A stretch of 58,949 bases of DNA from DMER01 sp003451645 (lineage in GTDB: Bacteria > Pseudomonadota > Alphaproteobacteria > Micropepsales > Micropepsaceae): NCBI GenBank assembly GCA_031976175.1, contig DALYLR010000021.1:1-58949 (forward strand), in the 5' to 3' direction. Below the pieces are notes generated by a model. It was not told the origin of the DNA, ran no database searches, and saw only the letters and a program-made list of their open reading frames with translations. Both the position numbers and the translations under genes were made by a program. Shown piece by piece: positions 9,173 to 17,996 of the stretch; the first letter of the stretch is position 1; the number at the start of each line of letters is the position of its first letter.

Positions 9173-10093
9173 TTAAATCGTCTGACTGGGTCTATCGTCG
9201 GAAAAGTTCATCTGGATTTGCCTGGGGGGAGATTTATGATCTACGACACGCTCGACGACATATTCTGTTTTCAAACCATCTTTTGCTTGCCTCTGCGTGA
9301 TTTTCACCTCGCAGATCAGAATGTCGCCCTTGGAAAAGGATACTTCGCTAGCATCAACCCTGCGCAAGAAATTCTCATCCGCGATGAGAGCACTGATTTG
9401 TGTATTGCCATCATGAAGCCGCCACTTGTTGTCCTCTTTGAATGCCAGAGAGACAATGGAAAACGCCTTCAGAGACTTACCCTCCGTCAATGTGATTTCG
9501 GCCATTTCGGGGGAAACAAATAGCTCTGCTTCGGTGCGTGTCACCGTCACGACCTTGCGGCCCTGCTCGCGCACCTCGAAAGTTTCAATGCTGGGGTTGC
9601 GCAATGGGACCAGCACTACTTTTTCTGCGGCCGCCCGCACCTCAATGTCCTGATAAAGCCGCAGCAGTTTCATGGGGATTTCGAAAGTTTCACCTTCAAA
9701 GGTGACCCGGACAGTCTCAGGGCTTATACGTTCTAGCTTGTCTGGCTTTCGCCCTTTCAGTTTCTTGATCAGCCAAAAAAGGCTGAACCCTCCTGCACCG
9801 CCAATTAAGATCAGCTCCTTCAAGTTCAAAACGGCTGTTACAGCGGAGCCGGTGAGGAGCTCTACGACCTGTTGCCCGAGTGATTGGAACAGCTCCAGCA
9901 CGATTTCGAAGGAACCGGCCGTCGTTGCGCGCACCTGCACGCTCACCTTCGCGCTATCGCCATTCAATGTCAGATTTGCCGCGTCGAACAAGCGCCCCAC
10001 TGCCAACAGTGCAGGCGCAAGGTCGCGAACATCCATAAGACCTTCGCGTAAGGCCGGGCCGTCATAGGCTATTGTGAAGGTTGTGCGTGACAT
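9173..10093 (-). CDS. conserved hypothetical protein with one membrane segment
   Basis: I do not recognise a named family. The 306-residue protein has a compact N-terminal region (TIAYDGPALREGLMDVRDLA, NGDSAKVSVQVRATTAGSFE) that reads as an alpha-beta domain, one likely membrane or buried hydrophobic helix at about 93-110 (ELILIGGAGGFSLFWLIKKLKG), and a C-terminal half rich in beta strands and charged residues. Base composition is lower in GC than the flanking genes. It stands alone between the S46 peptidase and the molybdenum hydroxylase genes, so context gives no function. No signal peptide is visible. Confidence 0.7.
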   Translation of the reverse strand: MSRTTFTIAYDGPALREGLMDVRDLAPALLAVGRLFDAANLTLNGDSAKVSVQVRATTAGSFEIVLELFQSLGQQVVELLTGSAVTAVLNLKELILIGGAGGFSLFWLIKKLKGRKPDKLERISPETVRVTFEGETFEIPMKLLRLYQDIEVRAAAEKVVLVPLRNPSIETFEVREQGRKVVTVTRTEAELFVSPEMAEITLTEGKSLKAFSIVSLAFKEDNKWRLHDGNTQISALIADENFLRRVDASEVSFSKGDILICEVKITQRQAKDGLKTEYVVERVVDHKSPPRQIQMNFSDDRPSQTI

Positions 10094-10196
10094 GCCCCTA
10101 ATTTAAGGGCTCCAGAGCATCTTGTGAATCCCTGACTTTATCACTGTCGCGATTTATCCACTCTTGCGGCGTCCGCCCCCGCCACATGCCACGCCT

Positions 10197-12392
10197 TCAG
10201 ACCGGCACCTTGGTGCCCATCGGCAGTTTGCGCACAGGCTTGCCTGTGGCTGCAAAAATCGCGTTGGCCACAGCGGGCGCGATGACGGGCGTGCCCGGCT
10301 CACCCACGCCCGTTGGCTTTTCGGCGGATGGCAAAATGTGCACCTCAACCTTGGGCATTTGCGTGTTGCGCAGGATCGTGTAGTCGGTGAAGTTCGACTG
10401 ATCGACGGCGCCTGCGGACAGCGTAATCGCTTCACCCAAGGCGGCCGAAAGCCCATAGGCAATGCCCCCCTCCATTTGCGCTGCGATGACATCGGGATTG
10501 ACCGCAAGTCCGCAATCGACGGCACAGACCACCCGGTCCACGGTGAAGCTGCCATCGCCCGCGACCGTGACCTCGGCGACCTGCGCTACAAAGGACTTGA
10601 AGCTCTCATGCACCGCCACGCCGCGCGCGCGGCCCTTGGGCAGCGGCGTGCCCCAGCCCGCCTTCTCTGCGGCCAAATTGAGCACACCCAGATGCCGGGG
10701 GTGTTTTTCCAGCAGATTGCGGCGCAGGGCGACCGGGTCTTGGCGCATCGCGGCCGCGATCTCATCGAGGAAGACCTCGGTCGCAAAGGCCGTATGCGTG
10801 TGGCCCACGGCTCGCCACCACAGCACCGGAATGCCAAGCTTGGGCGTGTGCAAATCCACCTGCATGTTCGGGATGGCATAGGGAAGGGTCGCGGAGCCTT
10901 CAACCGCGGTAAAGTCGACCTGGCCAGGGGGCAAGAAAGGCGTGCCCGCCAGAATGGACTGCACAACAATCCTGTTGGACCAGCTGTTCAGCGCGCCCTT
11001 GGCGTCGAGCCCTGCGGTCATCCGGTGCAGCGCCATTGGCCGGTACCAGCCCGCGCGCATATTGTCTTCGCGGGTTTGGACGAACTTCACCGGAGCGCGG
11101 CCCTGGATCGCTTTGGCAACCTGCATGGCCTCCTGGATGATGTCGGCGGTTGGCGTAATGCGCCGCCCGAAGGAGCCGCCCGCAAGCATGGAGTGGATGC
11201 GCACTTGCTCAGGTTTCAGCCCCGCAATGGCGGCGGCCGTGGCCTGGTCCGCCGTCGGGAATTGCGAGCCCGAATAGATGTCACAGCCATCGCTCTTGAG
11301 CACAACAGCGCAGTTCATCGACTCCAGGGGCGCGTGGGCGAGGAATGGGAACTCGTATTGTGCACTCAGGATGCTCTTGTCGCGGGGAAGGGTGTCTGTG
11401 CCCTTGCCCTCTTTGCGCACCACTGTGCCGATGTTGTTGGCGAGCGTGTTGTACTCGGTCCATAGTTCCGCCGATCCGCGGGTCTCAGCCTTGCTCTCAT
11501 CCCACTCGACCTTGAGCGCCTCGCGGCCTTTGATGGCGGCCCACATATCCTTGGCCACCACCGCGACACCGTGCGGGGTTTGCACGACATCCATGACGCC
11601 AGCGACCTTTTTGGCCTCTGTCGCGTCAAAGGATTTCACCGTCGCGCCGAATTTGGGCGGTCTTTGCAGAAGAGCCGTCAGCAGGCCCTCGGTCGTGTAA
11701 TCCATCCCGAATTTGGCTGAGCCATTGGTCTTGGCGGCCGTGTCGACGCGGGGCACGCGCTTGCCTACATAGACATAGTTAGCGGGGTCTTTGAAGGTCA
11801 GGTTGGCAGTGGCGGGCGCTGGCACCTTAGCCGCGTCCGCCGCCAACTCACCAAAGCGGGCGGACTTGGTGCCGTCTGCGGTTTGCACCACACCGTCAAC
11901 GATTTTGAGGGTGGCTGCCTCAACGCCAAAACGCTTGGCTGCTGCAGCGATCAACATCGCTCGCGCGGCGGCACCTGCCGCGCGATACTTCTCATACGAG
12001 TCCGCCATAGCGGTCGAGCCGCCGGTGCCTTGGCTCCCGCCCAACAGGGCATTCCCATAGAGCTTGGCGTCGGCTGGCGCGAAGCCATAGCGCATCTGCG
12101 TCCAGGCCGCGTTCATTTCCTCCGCGACGATGGTCACAAAGCCAGTCGTCGTGCCTTGGCCAAATTCGATGTGTTTGTTGAGGACCGTAATCGTGTTATC
12201 GGCATTCACCGCCACAAAGGCATTGAGGGCTTGGCTCGCGGCCGTATCAGTCCCCGCGGGCTTAGTGCTGTCACCGCAGCCAATCAAAAAGCCTGCGGTT
12301 CCCAGGGCGGTCACCTGAAGAAACAAGCGGCGGGTTGGGGTGCCAAGGCCTTCAGGTGTTGTGCGCGCGTGCTTGTAATGGGGGGTGCTCAT
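10197..12392 (-). CDS. xanthine dehydrogenase-family molybdopterin subunit (IorB-like), Tat-exported
   Basis: Large subunit (731 aa) of a periplasmic molybdenum hydroxylase of the isoquinoline 1-oxidoreductase type, which hydroxylates aldehydes or N-heterocycles with water-derived oxygen. TRRLFLQVTALGTAGFLIGC combines a twin-arginine motif with a lipobox-like Cys. Conserved molybdopterin-binding stretches include EFGQGTTTGFVTIVAEEM, GSQGTGGSTA, GGSFGRRITPTADIIQEAM, PVLWWRAVGHTHTAFATEVF and VGEPGTPVIAPAVANAIFAA; the last holds the catalytic Glu region. The iron-sulfur subunit is 5 bp upstream on the same strand, and two cytochrome c genes are divergent. No cofactor-insertion chaperone is adjacent. 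Substrate unknown. Start at 12392 chosen for the Tat signal. Confidence 0.9.
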   Translation of the reverse strand: MSTPHYKHARTTPEGLGTPTRRLFLQVTALGTAGFLIGCGDSTKPAGTDTAASQALNAFVAVNADNTITVLNKHIEFGQGTTTGFVTIVAEEMNAAWTQMRYGFAPADAKLYGNALLGGSQGTGGSTAMADSYEKYRAAGAAARAMLIAAAAKRFGVEAATLKIVDGVVQTADGTKSARFGELAADAAKVPAPATANLTFKDPANYVYVGKRVPRVDTAAKTNGSAKFGMDYTTEGLLTALLQRPPKFGATVKSFDATEAKKVAGVMDVVQTPHGVAVVAKDMWAAIKGREALKVEWDESKAETRGSAELWTEYNTLANNIGTVVRKEGKGTDTLPRDKSILSAQYEFPFLAHAPLESMNCAVVLKSDGCDIYSGSQFPTADQATAAAIAGLKPEQVRIHSMLAGGSFGRRITPTADIIQEAMQVAKAIQGRAPVKFVQTREDNMRAGWYRPMALHRMTAGLDAKGALNSWSNRIVVQSILAGTPFLPPGQVDFTAVEGSATLPYAIPNMQVDLHTPKLGIPVLWWRAVGHTHTAFATEVFLDEIAAAMRQDPVALRRNLLEKHPRHLGVLNLAAEKAGWGTPLPKGRARGVAVHESFKSFVAQVAEVTVAGDGSFTVDRVVCAVDCGLAVNPDVIAAQMEGGIAYGLSAALGEAITLSAGAVDQSNFTDYTILRNTQMPKVEVHILPSAEKPTGVGEPGTPVIAPAVANAIFAATGKPVRKLPMGTKVPV

Positions 12393-12397
12393 GGCAG

Positions 12398-12853
12398 CTA
12401 ACCTTTCAGGATTTCGGCAGCGCGTGCGACGCCCGCATTGACCCGCTGATAGGTCCCACAGCGGCACAAGACGGTGTCCATGCCCGCTTTGGCTTCGTCC
12501 GGCGATGGCTGCGGCTTCTCCGTCAAGAGGGCCGTCGCTGTCATGATCTGCCCCGATTGGCACCAGCCGCATTGCACGACATCCAACTCAGTCCAGGCTT
12601 GCTGCACGGCCTTGCCAGCCTTGCTGTCCAGGCCCTCGATGGTGACGATCTTCTGCCCGGCGACCGCAGAGACTGGCGTCACACAGGCGCGCTGAGGCTG
12701 TCCATCAATGAGAACCGTGCAAGCGCCGCATGCGGCGACACCACAGCCATACTTTGTCCCGGTCAGGCCCAGATCCTCGCGCAGAACCCACAGCAAGGGC
12801 CGGTCGGGTTCGCCGCCATAGTTTTGCGGCTTTCCATTGACATTCAGTTCCAT
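12398..12853 (-). CDS. (2Fe-2S) subunit of molybdenum hydroxylase (IorA-like)
   Basis: A 151-residue electron-transfer subunit with two [2Fe-2S] domains. The plant-ferredoxin-like cluster is bound by YGCGVAACGACTVLIDG and a later Cys (QRACVTPV); the second cluster by VVQCGWCQSGQIM and VLCRCGTY. It passes electrons from the molybdenum centre of its partner to an acceptor, here probably the c-type cytochromes encoded divergently. It has no signal of its own, so it would be exported with the Tat-carrying large subunit. The ATG at 12853 is preceded by AAGGGA at about 10 bases; an upstream ATG at 12877 is possible. Confidence 0.92.
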   Translation of the reverse strand: MELNVNGKPQNYGGEPDRPLLWVLREDLGLTGTKYGCGVAACGACTVLIDGQPQRACVTPVSAVAGQKIVTIEGLDSKAGKAVQQAWTELDVVQCGWCQSGQIMTATALLTEKPQPSPDEAKAGMDTVLCRCGTYQRVNAGVARAAEILKG

Positions 12854-12973
12854 GAGCGAAGTCCCTTCTGCCGCCATGGTGGCGTGCGCTGCGCGGCGTG
12901 CTTGACTGCGGCGTGAATGAGAGTTCACGCTAGGCGCAGAGAGGTTAACGCGCAAGGGAGCACGAGGATCAAA

Positions 12974-13354
12974 ATGCCGCAGGTCATACGGATCATTATG
13001 AGTGCTGTAATTCTTGTTTCAGTTGGTGCGGCGGTTGCACGCGCTGACGCGGGCGATCCCGTTCGCGGCGCGCAGCGCTTTCAGGCAGTGTGCGGGGCCT
13101 GTCACTCCGCCGATCCGGCGGTTAAGCGGTTGAGTGTCCATTTGAAAAGCATTATCGGCCGCAAGGCCGCCAGCGTTCCGGGCGTTGCATATTCGACCGC
13201 CCTCAAGGCCTCTGGCTGGATTTGGACTAAGGAGCAGTTGGAGACCTATCTCGCCGACCCGAAAAAGGCGCTTCCCGGCACCACCATGATGGTGGCTGCG
13301 GCAAATGCGAAGGACCGAGCCGATATCATTGCCTATCTGGCGAGCCTCAACTAG
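12974..13354 (+). CDS. small c-type cytochrome
   Basis: A 126-residue class I cytochrome c. A signal peptide (VIRIIMSAVILVSVGAAVARA) precedes the mature part, the haem is attached at CGACH, and the axial Met is in LPGTTMMVAAA. The end ADIIAYLASLN is the typical last helix. GAGGA lies about 6 bases before the ATG. It is divergent from the molybdenum hydroxylase subunits (about 120 bp between starts) and 40 bp before a second similar cytochrome. The likely role is to carry electrons from the hydroxylase toward the respiratory chain; this follows from context and is not proven. Confidence 0.92.
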   Translation: MPQVIRIIMSAVILVSVGAAVARADAGDPVRGAQRFQAVCGACHSADPAVKRLSVHLKSIIGRKAASVPGVAYSTALKASGWIWTKEQLETYLADPKKALPGTTMMVAAANAKDRADIIAYLASLN

Positions 13355-13394
13355 ATCGCCGTCACAGACCCTAGCTTACGAAGGATTGCTTGTG

Positions 13395-13799
13395 ATGATC
13401 AGTATTGTTTCAGCCATAGTGCTGGCAGCCAGCGCCGCTGCGGCGCCCGCCCCCGCAGCGGCGCCTGCCGCTGCGCCTGTTGCCGCCGCTGCCACAGGTG
13501 ACGTTGTGCGTGGCGAGAAGCGCTTCAAGGTCATTTGCATGACCTGCCACACGCTGGACCCGGCGCAGAAAAAGATCGGGCCGCATCTCAAAGGCGTCAT
13601 GGGCCGCAAAGCAGGGACTGTCGAAGGGTTCTCTTACTCACCTGCATTAAAGACCGCTGGTTGGATCTGGGATGCTCAGAGGATGGACCCTTATCTCGAG
13701 GCGCCGTCCAAGGTCATCAAGGGCTCCAAAATGCTGAATGTCCTCCCCAATCCCAAGGACCGTGCGGACATTATCGCTTATCTGGCCACGGTTAAGTAG
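13395..13799 (+). CDS. small c-type cytochrome, second copy
   Basis: A 134-residue class I cytochrome c related to the one just upstream. After the signal peptide there is an Ala/Pro-rich linker (about residues 15-35) that could act as a flexible tether. The haem motif is CMTCH, the axial Met is in IKGSKMLNVLPNPKDRAD, and the end is ADIIAYLATVK. AAGGA lies about 9 bases before the ATG; a GTG one codon earlier is equally possible. The pair probably arose by tandem duplication and may hand electrons from the divergent molybdenum hydroxylase onward. Confidence 0.92.
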   Translation: MISIVSAIVLAASAAAAPAPAAAPAAAPVAAAATGDVVRGEKRFKVICMTCHTLDPAQKKIGPHLKGVMGRKAGTVEGFSYSPALKTAGWIWDAQRMDPYLEAPSKVIKGSKMLNVLPNPKDRADIIAYLATVK

Positions 13800-14005
13800 T
13801 CCCCAGCTCCCGCGTTGGCTTGCGGCAAATTGAGTTTGAGCCAGGCAATTCTCGTTCAGCCTTTTGGCCTAAACAGAGGCTGCCCTGACGACGCCTGCGA
13901 TACGCCTGTCAGTTGATTTGCGAGCACTGTTGCCCGTACGCACCTTGACCCTGTGCGTGTTATTTCATCAATGTTCGGCTTCTGTTTCTTGAGGCTGAAC
14001 GTGAC

Positions 14006-15496
14006 ATGCAGTGGTTGGCACTTCGTGCTCTTTTGACTGCGGCTCTGGCGCTGGCTTTGTCGGCACTGGACCCGTTTGGCATTTCAACACGTACTGAGCA
14101 AATCAGCGAAGACGTCTTCTATCAAGTCTATGCGCCCTTGGTGCAGGGCCGCGTGTCGCCAGAGCCAGTCGTCGTGCGCGTTACGCCGGAGTCTCTTGAT
14201 CGCCTGTCAGAAGTCACCAAAGAACGTTGGGCGTGGCCCCTTACGCATGGACAGCAGGCCAAACTTCTCAACGCCCTGGTCGGCATGGAGCCGAAGGCGG
14301 TATTTTTCGATTTCGTATTTGGCACAGTGCGTGAGGGGCATGATGAATTCATGCGGGCAATATCCGGCGCCATCGGGCCTGGTTATGCCTTGCCACGCGA
14401 TTGCACCGGGCGGCGGGCTCCGGATTACCAGGGCTTGAGAATTTTTGTGGCGCAAAGTTCGCCGAACGCCAAACCCTATGCTGGTCTTTGCGAGTCCGGT
14501 GCCGAACCCGTCGCGATTGGCTGGCAAGGGCTGGGTTCCAAATACCCGCTTTCGGTGGCGTATGGAGCAGACACTGAACTTCCCGCCATACTTCCCACTG
14601 CAGCGGTAGCACTCTGGGAGGCTATGTGCAGCAGCGAGGCCATCCGCGGAAAGCCCGGTGGTGCCCAGATTTGCGCGCCTCATGATCCGAATACGGCCTT
14701 TAGCGTCGTTTGGAGCACAGGCGTCAGTCCGCAGCAGGGTAACGTTGCACCCATCGAAAAACAGTGTTTTGTCACTCCGTCTAATCCCGTGGAGAGGACG
14801 CAGCGCTTTTGGGAGCAAATCCATGTCGGGTTGCTCAAAGCTGTGCGTCTGGTGCCGCTTGATAAAGGGCGTTTTGCCTGCATATCGCCCTTCACGTTGA
14901 CGATCGATCAAGTCATCCTGGCAAACCCCGGCCGTGATCGTGATATTCATGCGCTCATCCAAAGCCGGATCGAAGGCAATGCGGTCCTGATCGGGTTGGA
15001 TTTTGGCGGCCTGGGCGACGTCATAGTCTCGCCCGTGCATGGCACTATTCCCGGCGTCATGCTGCATGCCCATGCGCTGGAAAATTTGTTGCGCTATGAC
15101 ACCAACACATTGGTGCGCAGGCCCGAAAGCAGCCTGTTCTTGAGTGCGCAAGCAGCACTTGTGAACGGTTTGGTGATGGTGCTCGGCATTGGCCTCTTTT
15201 TCGGGGCGACGTCGCGCATCCGTGCGGCCGAGCGCGATGGGACTGGTTTGACGGCCTCTGTTGCCTGGAGCGATGTGGTCTTTGGTCTGATCGCCTGGGT
15301 GGTCATCATTCTGATTGCCTTTGGTGCCGCGTTCTTTGCCTTCGAGACCTTGCGGCTGCCGCCCAGCTATTGGCTGACGGGGTGGATCGCAGTGTTCCTT
15401 GGGACCGCCGACACTTTTGGCAAGGCCGTGATCTCGGCCGTCATGGTGACGGTGCGCGGACCGGTTCCGCCAGACGATTATGAAGACGACGCTTAG
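14006..15496 (+). CDS. CHASE2-domain membrane protein without output domain
   Basis: A 496-residue protein. An N-terminal membrane segment (LALRALLTAALALALSALD) is followed by a periplasmic CHASE2 sensor domain of about 300 residues, recognisable from DVFYQVYAPL near the start, PEPVVVRVTPESLDRL, KAVFFDFVFG, and the late motif VLIGLDFGGLGDVIVSPVHGTIPGVMLHAHALENLL. Three further membrane segments form the C-terminus (VNGLVMVLGIGLFFGA, DVVFGLIAWVVIILIAFGAAFF, YWLTGWIAVFLGTADTF). CHASE2 usually sits in front of a cyclase, kinase or diguanylate cyclase domain; none is present here. A small secreted protein and an M48 protease follow closely and may be functional partners. Confidence 0.85.
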   Translation: MQWLALRALLTAALALALSALDPFGISTRTEQISEDVFYQVYAPLVQGRVSPEPVVVRVTPESLDRLSEVTKERWAWPLTHGQQAKLLNALVGMEPKAVFFDFVFGTVREGHDEFMRAISGAIGPGYALPRDCTGRRAPDYQGLRIFVAQSSPNAKPYAGLCESGAEPVAIGWQGLGSKYPLSVAYGADTELPAILPTAAVALWEAMCSSEAIRGKPGGAQICAPHDPNTAFSVVWSTGVSPQQGNVAPIEKQCFVTPSNPVERTQRFWEQIHVGLLKAVRLVPLDKGRFACISPFTLTIDQVILANPGRDRDIHALIQSRIEGNAVLIGLDFGGLGDVIVSPVHGTIPGVMLHAHALENLLRYDTNTLVRRPESSLFLSAQAALVNGLVMVLGIGLFFGATSRIRAAERDGTGLTASVAWSDVVFGLIAWVVIILIAFGAAFFAFETLRLPPSYWLTGWIAVFLGTADTFGKAVISAVMVTVRGPVPPDDYEDDA

Positions 15497-15515
15497 GCAA
15501 GGAAGGAGTATTGCG

Positions 15516-15923
15516 ATGACGTTGACCCGTGTGATCCTGTCCGCAGCCTGTGCGGCACTGGCCTGCGCCCCTGTCGTTGCGGGCGAGTACGCGCCCGTGG
15601 GGCTGACCGCTTTCACCAAGCCGCAGGTCCTGTTGTTCGCGCCCGATTGCACGGCGTCGACGGGCGTGCGCCGGGCCTTTACTGCTGAGGAAATGGCGCG
15701 GTTTCAGAATGTGGGCAAGGAGGCGGGTCAAACCTGCGTGCGCTTCGACCTCGATGGGCAGACCTTTTATGTCAAGCCATCCTCTGTCGAGACCACCGAC
15801 CGGGGCACGGTCGCAGGTTCGATGTGTGGTGATGCGATTGCCTCGGCCCCTGGCGACCGCCGCGACGCGGGCTCCATGGGGCAGGGCGACAATACGGGCA
15901 AGCGTTGCGCCACAAAACCTTGA
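15516..15923 (+). CDS. secreted hypothetical protein, cysteine-containing
   Basis: A 135-residue exported protein of unknown family. The signal peptide (VILSAACAALACAPVVAG) is followed by a mature part with cysteines at DCTASTG, TCVRFD, SMCGDA and near the end, suggesting disulfides in the periplasm. A strong AAGGAG lies 8 bases before the ATG at 15516, only 19 bp after the CHASE2 gene, and the M48 protease gene starts 15 bp downstream. It is therefore the middle gene of a three-gene operon. The role is unknown; it could be a partner or substrate of the protease or a ligand for the CHASE2 sensor domain. Confidence 0.75.
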   Translation: MTLTRVILSAACAALACAPVVAGEYAPVGLTAFTKPQVLLFAPDCTASTGVRRAFTAEEMARFQNVGKEAGQTCVRFDLDGQTFYVKPSSVETTDRGTVAGSMCGDAIASAPGDRRDAGSMGQGDNTGKRCATKP

Positions 15924-15938
15924 GGGAGTGCTGGGGGC

Positions 15939-17612
15939 ATGAAACAGATCATTTTCGGCCGTGCGACGCTGATCTCTCTTTGCGCGGCGGCGTTATCATG
16001 GCCCGCGCATGCCGAGCTCACTTACGAGAGTTTTCAGGGCAAGTTCTTCGACACCGCAGTCAAGCGGATGGAGACAACACCCGCCGCCGTCACTGATCCG
16101 CGCACCATTGGTTTTGCGGGCCAGGGCTATGTGGTCGGCAGCCAATTGTGGGATGGCATCCCCTCGGCTGACATCGAAAGCTACATGAACAGCATCCTTG
16201 AGAAATTGCTTAGCCATTGGCCCGGTGCCAAACCCGGCATGCGCGTGCGGCTCACCGCCAATCCGGGGTTTGAGGCAGAGGCGGCGCCAACGGGCACGCT
16301 CCTGATCGCGCGCGGCATGGTCAAGGATATGGAGAGCGAGGATGAGTTGGCGGCGGTCATTGCCCATGAGGCGAGCCACGTCCTGCTCAATCATTTCGCC
16401 CGCCAGCAGGAACAAGAGCGCAAGGTGCGCTTCACGGCCGATGCGGCTGCCATCGGTGTGACGGCCGCTTATGTCTCGGGCATGAGCGTGCGCTCTTCAT
16501 CCACCTCGGGCGTACAGATCGCCATGACCGATCAGGGCGAGACCGGCGAGAAAATGCTCAAGGTCATGCTGATCAAATTTGCCATCGACGAGATCTCGAA
16601 CGGGTTCTTGAATTCCTGGCGGCGGGAACAAGAGGATGAGGCCGATCTTCTGGGTACGGACCTTATGCTCAAGGCGGGTTACAATCCCGAGGGCATGCGC
16701 CGGGTCCTGCAGCGGCGCATCCACTATGAACGCGACGCCAAGTCCAAGATGGACTTGCTGTCCAACGACTTTGAAAGCGCGATGAAGGTCAAGGCGGAAA
16801 GGCTCGACATCAATGGCCTCTATCAGACCGTGATCGCCTTTGGCATTCGCGCCGGGCTTCAGGCGCTGAGCGATTTGCGCGAGGAAATCCAAAAGACCCA
16901 TCCCGATCCCGTCGAGCGGGAAAAGAATGTGGTGGGCTATTTGGGCCGCGAATATGAAGATGCCCCGGAAGCGGCCGTCAAAAAGGCGCAGTTCCTCAAG
17001 TTCCGTGACGGGCCCAAGGTCAAGCCTGTGCTGGCCAATCATGAATCAGCGACGCAGGCTAAGGTCGCGCTGAACAGCAAGAACAACGACCTTGCCGGTA
17101 CGCTGGCGCTCGCGGCCCTGTCCAAGCCCACCGCCGATGCGCCATTCCCGTTGCGCATTTCCTCCGAGGTCACGGCGGCACGAGGCGATTTTGGCCAGTC
17201 GACCGCCATGCTTGAGCGAGCCGCGCGATCAGATTACGCCTCGTTCTCGACCGTCATGGCGCTGGCCGGGCGCTATGCGCATAGCGGCAATTATCCGCGC
17301 GCCCTTGCAACGCTCAGCGAGGCTGAGGCCCGCTTCAGCAGCCCCGAGGCCGTCCTGCCAACGCGCATTCAGGTCCTCATGCTCTCAGGCGACAAAGAGG
17401 GTGCACAAGCCGCCTACAAAGCGTGCCGTCAGATCAAGAACGGCGCGCTCAACGACCAGTGCGCCGAGCAAATGGGGAAGGCCAAGTGCGAGGGCGACAA
17501 TTTCCTCTGCGCGCTTGGCGGCAGCTTTGGTGATGTCGGCAGCGCGATTGAGGACCTCTTTGGCGGCTCCAAGCCGTCCAAGCCCTCAGAGGCACCGGCC
17601 GATAATCCTTAG
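15939..17612 (+). CDS. M48 family metalloprotease with C-terminal TPR-like repeats
   Basis: A 557-residue exported zinc protease. The signal peptide (ATLISLCAAALSWPAHA) leads to an M48 domain with VIAHEASHVLLNHFARQQ (HExxH) near residue 145 and the third zinc ligand Glu in REQEDEADLLGTDLMLKAGYNPEGM. The C-terminal 200 residues are helical repeats of TPR type (LALAALSKPTADAPF, GRYAHSGNYPRALATLSEAE). This arrangement resembles BepA-like periplasmic proteases that control outer-membrane protein assembly, although the catalytic linker region between the zinc motifs has an insert of about 70 residues. It is the last gene of the CHASE2 operon, 15 bp after the small secreted protein. Confidence 0.9.
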   Translation: MKQIIFGRATLISLCAAALSWPAHAELTYESFQGKFFDTAVKRMETTPAAVTDPRTIGFAGQGYVVGSQLWDGIPSADIESYMNSILEKLLSHWPGAKPGMRVRLTANPGFEAEAAPTGTLLIARGMVKDMESEDELAAVIAHEASHVLLNHFARQQEQERKVRFTADAAAIGVTAAYVSGMSVRSSSTSGVQIAMTDQGETGEKMLKVMLIKFAIDEISNGFLNSWRREQEDEADLLGTDLMLKAGYNPEGMRRVLQRRIHYERDAKSKMDLLSNDFESAMKVKAERLDINGLYQTVIAFGIRAGLQALSDLREEIQKTHPDPVEREKNVVGYLGREYEDAPEAAVKKAQFLKFRDGPKVKPVLANHESATQAKVALNSKNNDLAGTLALAALSKPTADAPFPLRISSEVTAARGDFGQSTAMLERAARSDYASFSTVMALAGRYAHSGNYPRALATLSEAEARFSSPEAVLPTRIQVLMLSGDKEGAQAAYKACRQIKNGALNDQCAEQMGKAKCEGDNFLCALGGSFGDVGSAIEDLFGGSKPSKPSEAPADNP

Positions 17613-17749
17613 GAAAAGATACCGATCCGCCCATTTTGGGGTTGCCATGGCCGCGGGCCAGCGTCTATGACGCCGCTCCCGCCTCAAGTGAGCCGCGGCC
17701 TGGCGTGACCGTGGCGCGGCATCCCTGACATTGTGAGTGAGACATCCTG

Positions 17750-17992
17750 ATGGCCAAGACGTCGTTTGCCAAAGACCAACTCAAATCCATTATCGAGCGT
17801 ATTGAGCGCCTGGAGGAGGAAAAGGCCGCCCTCGCCAACGATATCAAGGAGGTCTATGCCGAGGCTAAGGGCACAGGCTTTGACACCAAGGCCATCCGCA
17901 AGATCATCCGCATCCGCAAACAAGACAGCGCCGAGCGCGAGGAAGAAGACGCGATCCTGGAACTTTACATGAGCGCGCTTGGCATGGGTTGA
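17750..17992 (+). CDS. gapR: GapR-type DUF2312 nucleoid-associated protein
   Basis: An 80-residue DUF2312 protein matching GapR closely (QLKSIIERIERLEEEKAAL, IKEVYAEAKGTGFDTKAIRK, IIRIRKQDSAEREEEDAIL). In Caulobacter GapR clamps overtwisted DNA ahead of replication forks and RNA polymerase and helps topoisomerases. The helical coiled-coil N-terminus for dimerisation and the basic KIIRIRKQ segment for DNA contact are both present. Its presence fits an alphaproteobacterial chromosome. It ends 4 bp before the convergent HNH gene of the Septu-like pair. Its promoter must lie in the 137 bp after the M48 gene. Confidence 0.93.
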   Translation: MAKTSFAKDQLKSIIERIERLEEEKAALANDIKEVYAEAKGTGFDTKAIRKIIRIRKQDSAEREEEDAILELYMSALGMG

Positions 17993-17996
17993 AGTG

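Noticed and set aside
10164..11465. Plus-strand open frame of 433 codons opposite the molybdenum hydroxylase
   Set aside because: Antisense shadow; composition is arginine- and histidine-rich without motifs.
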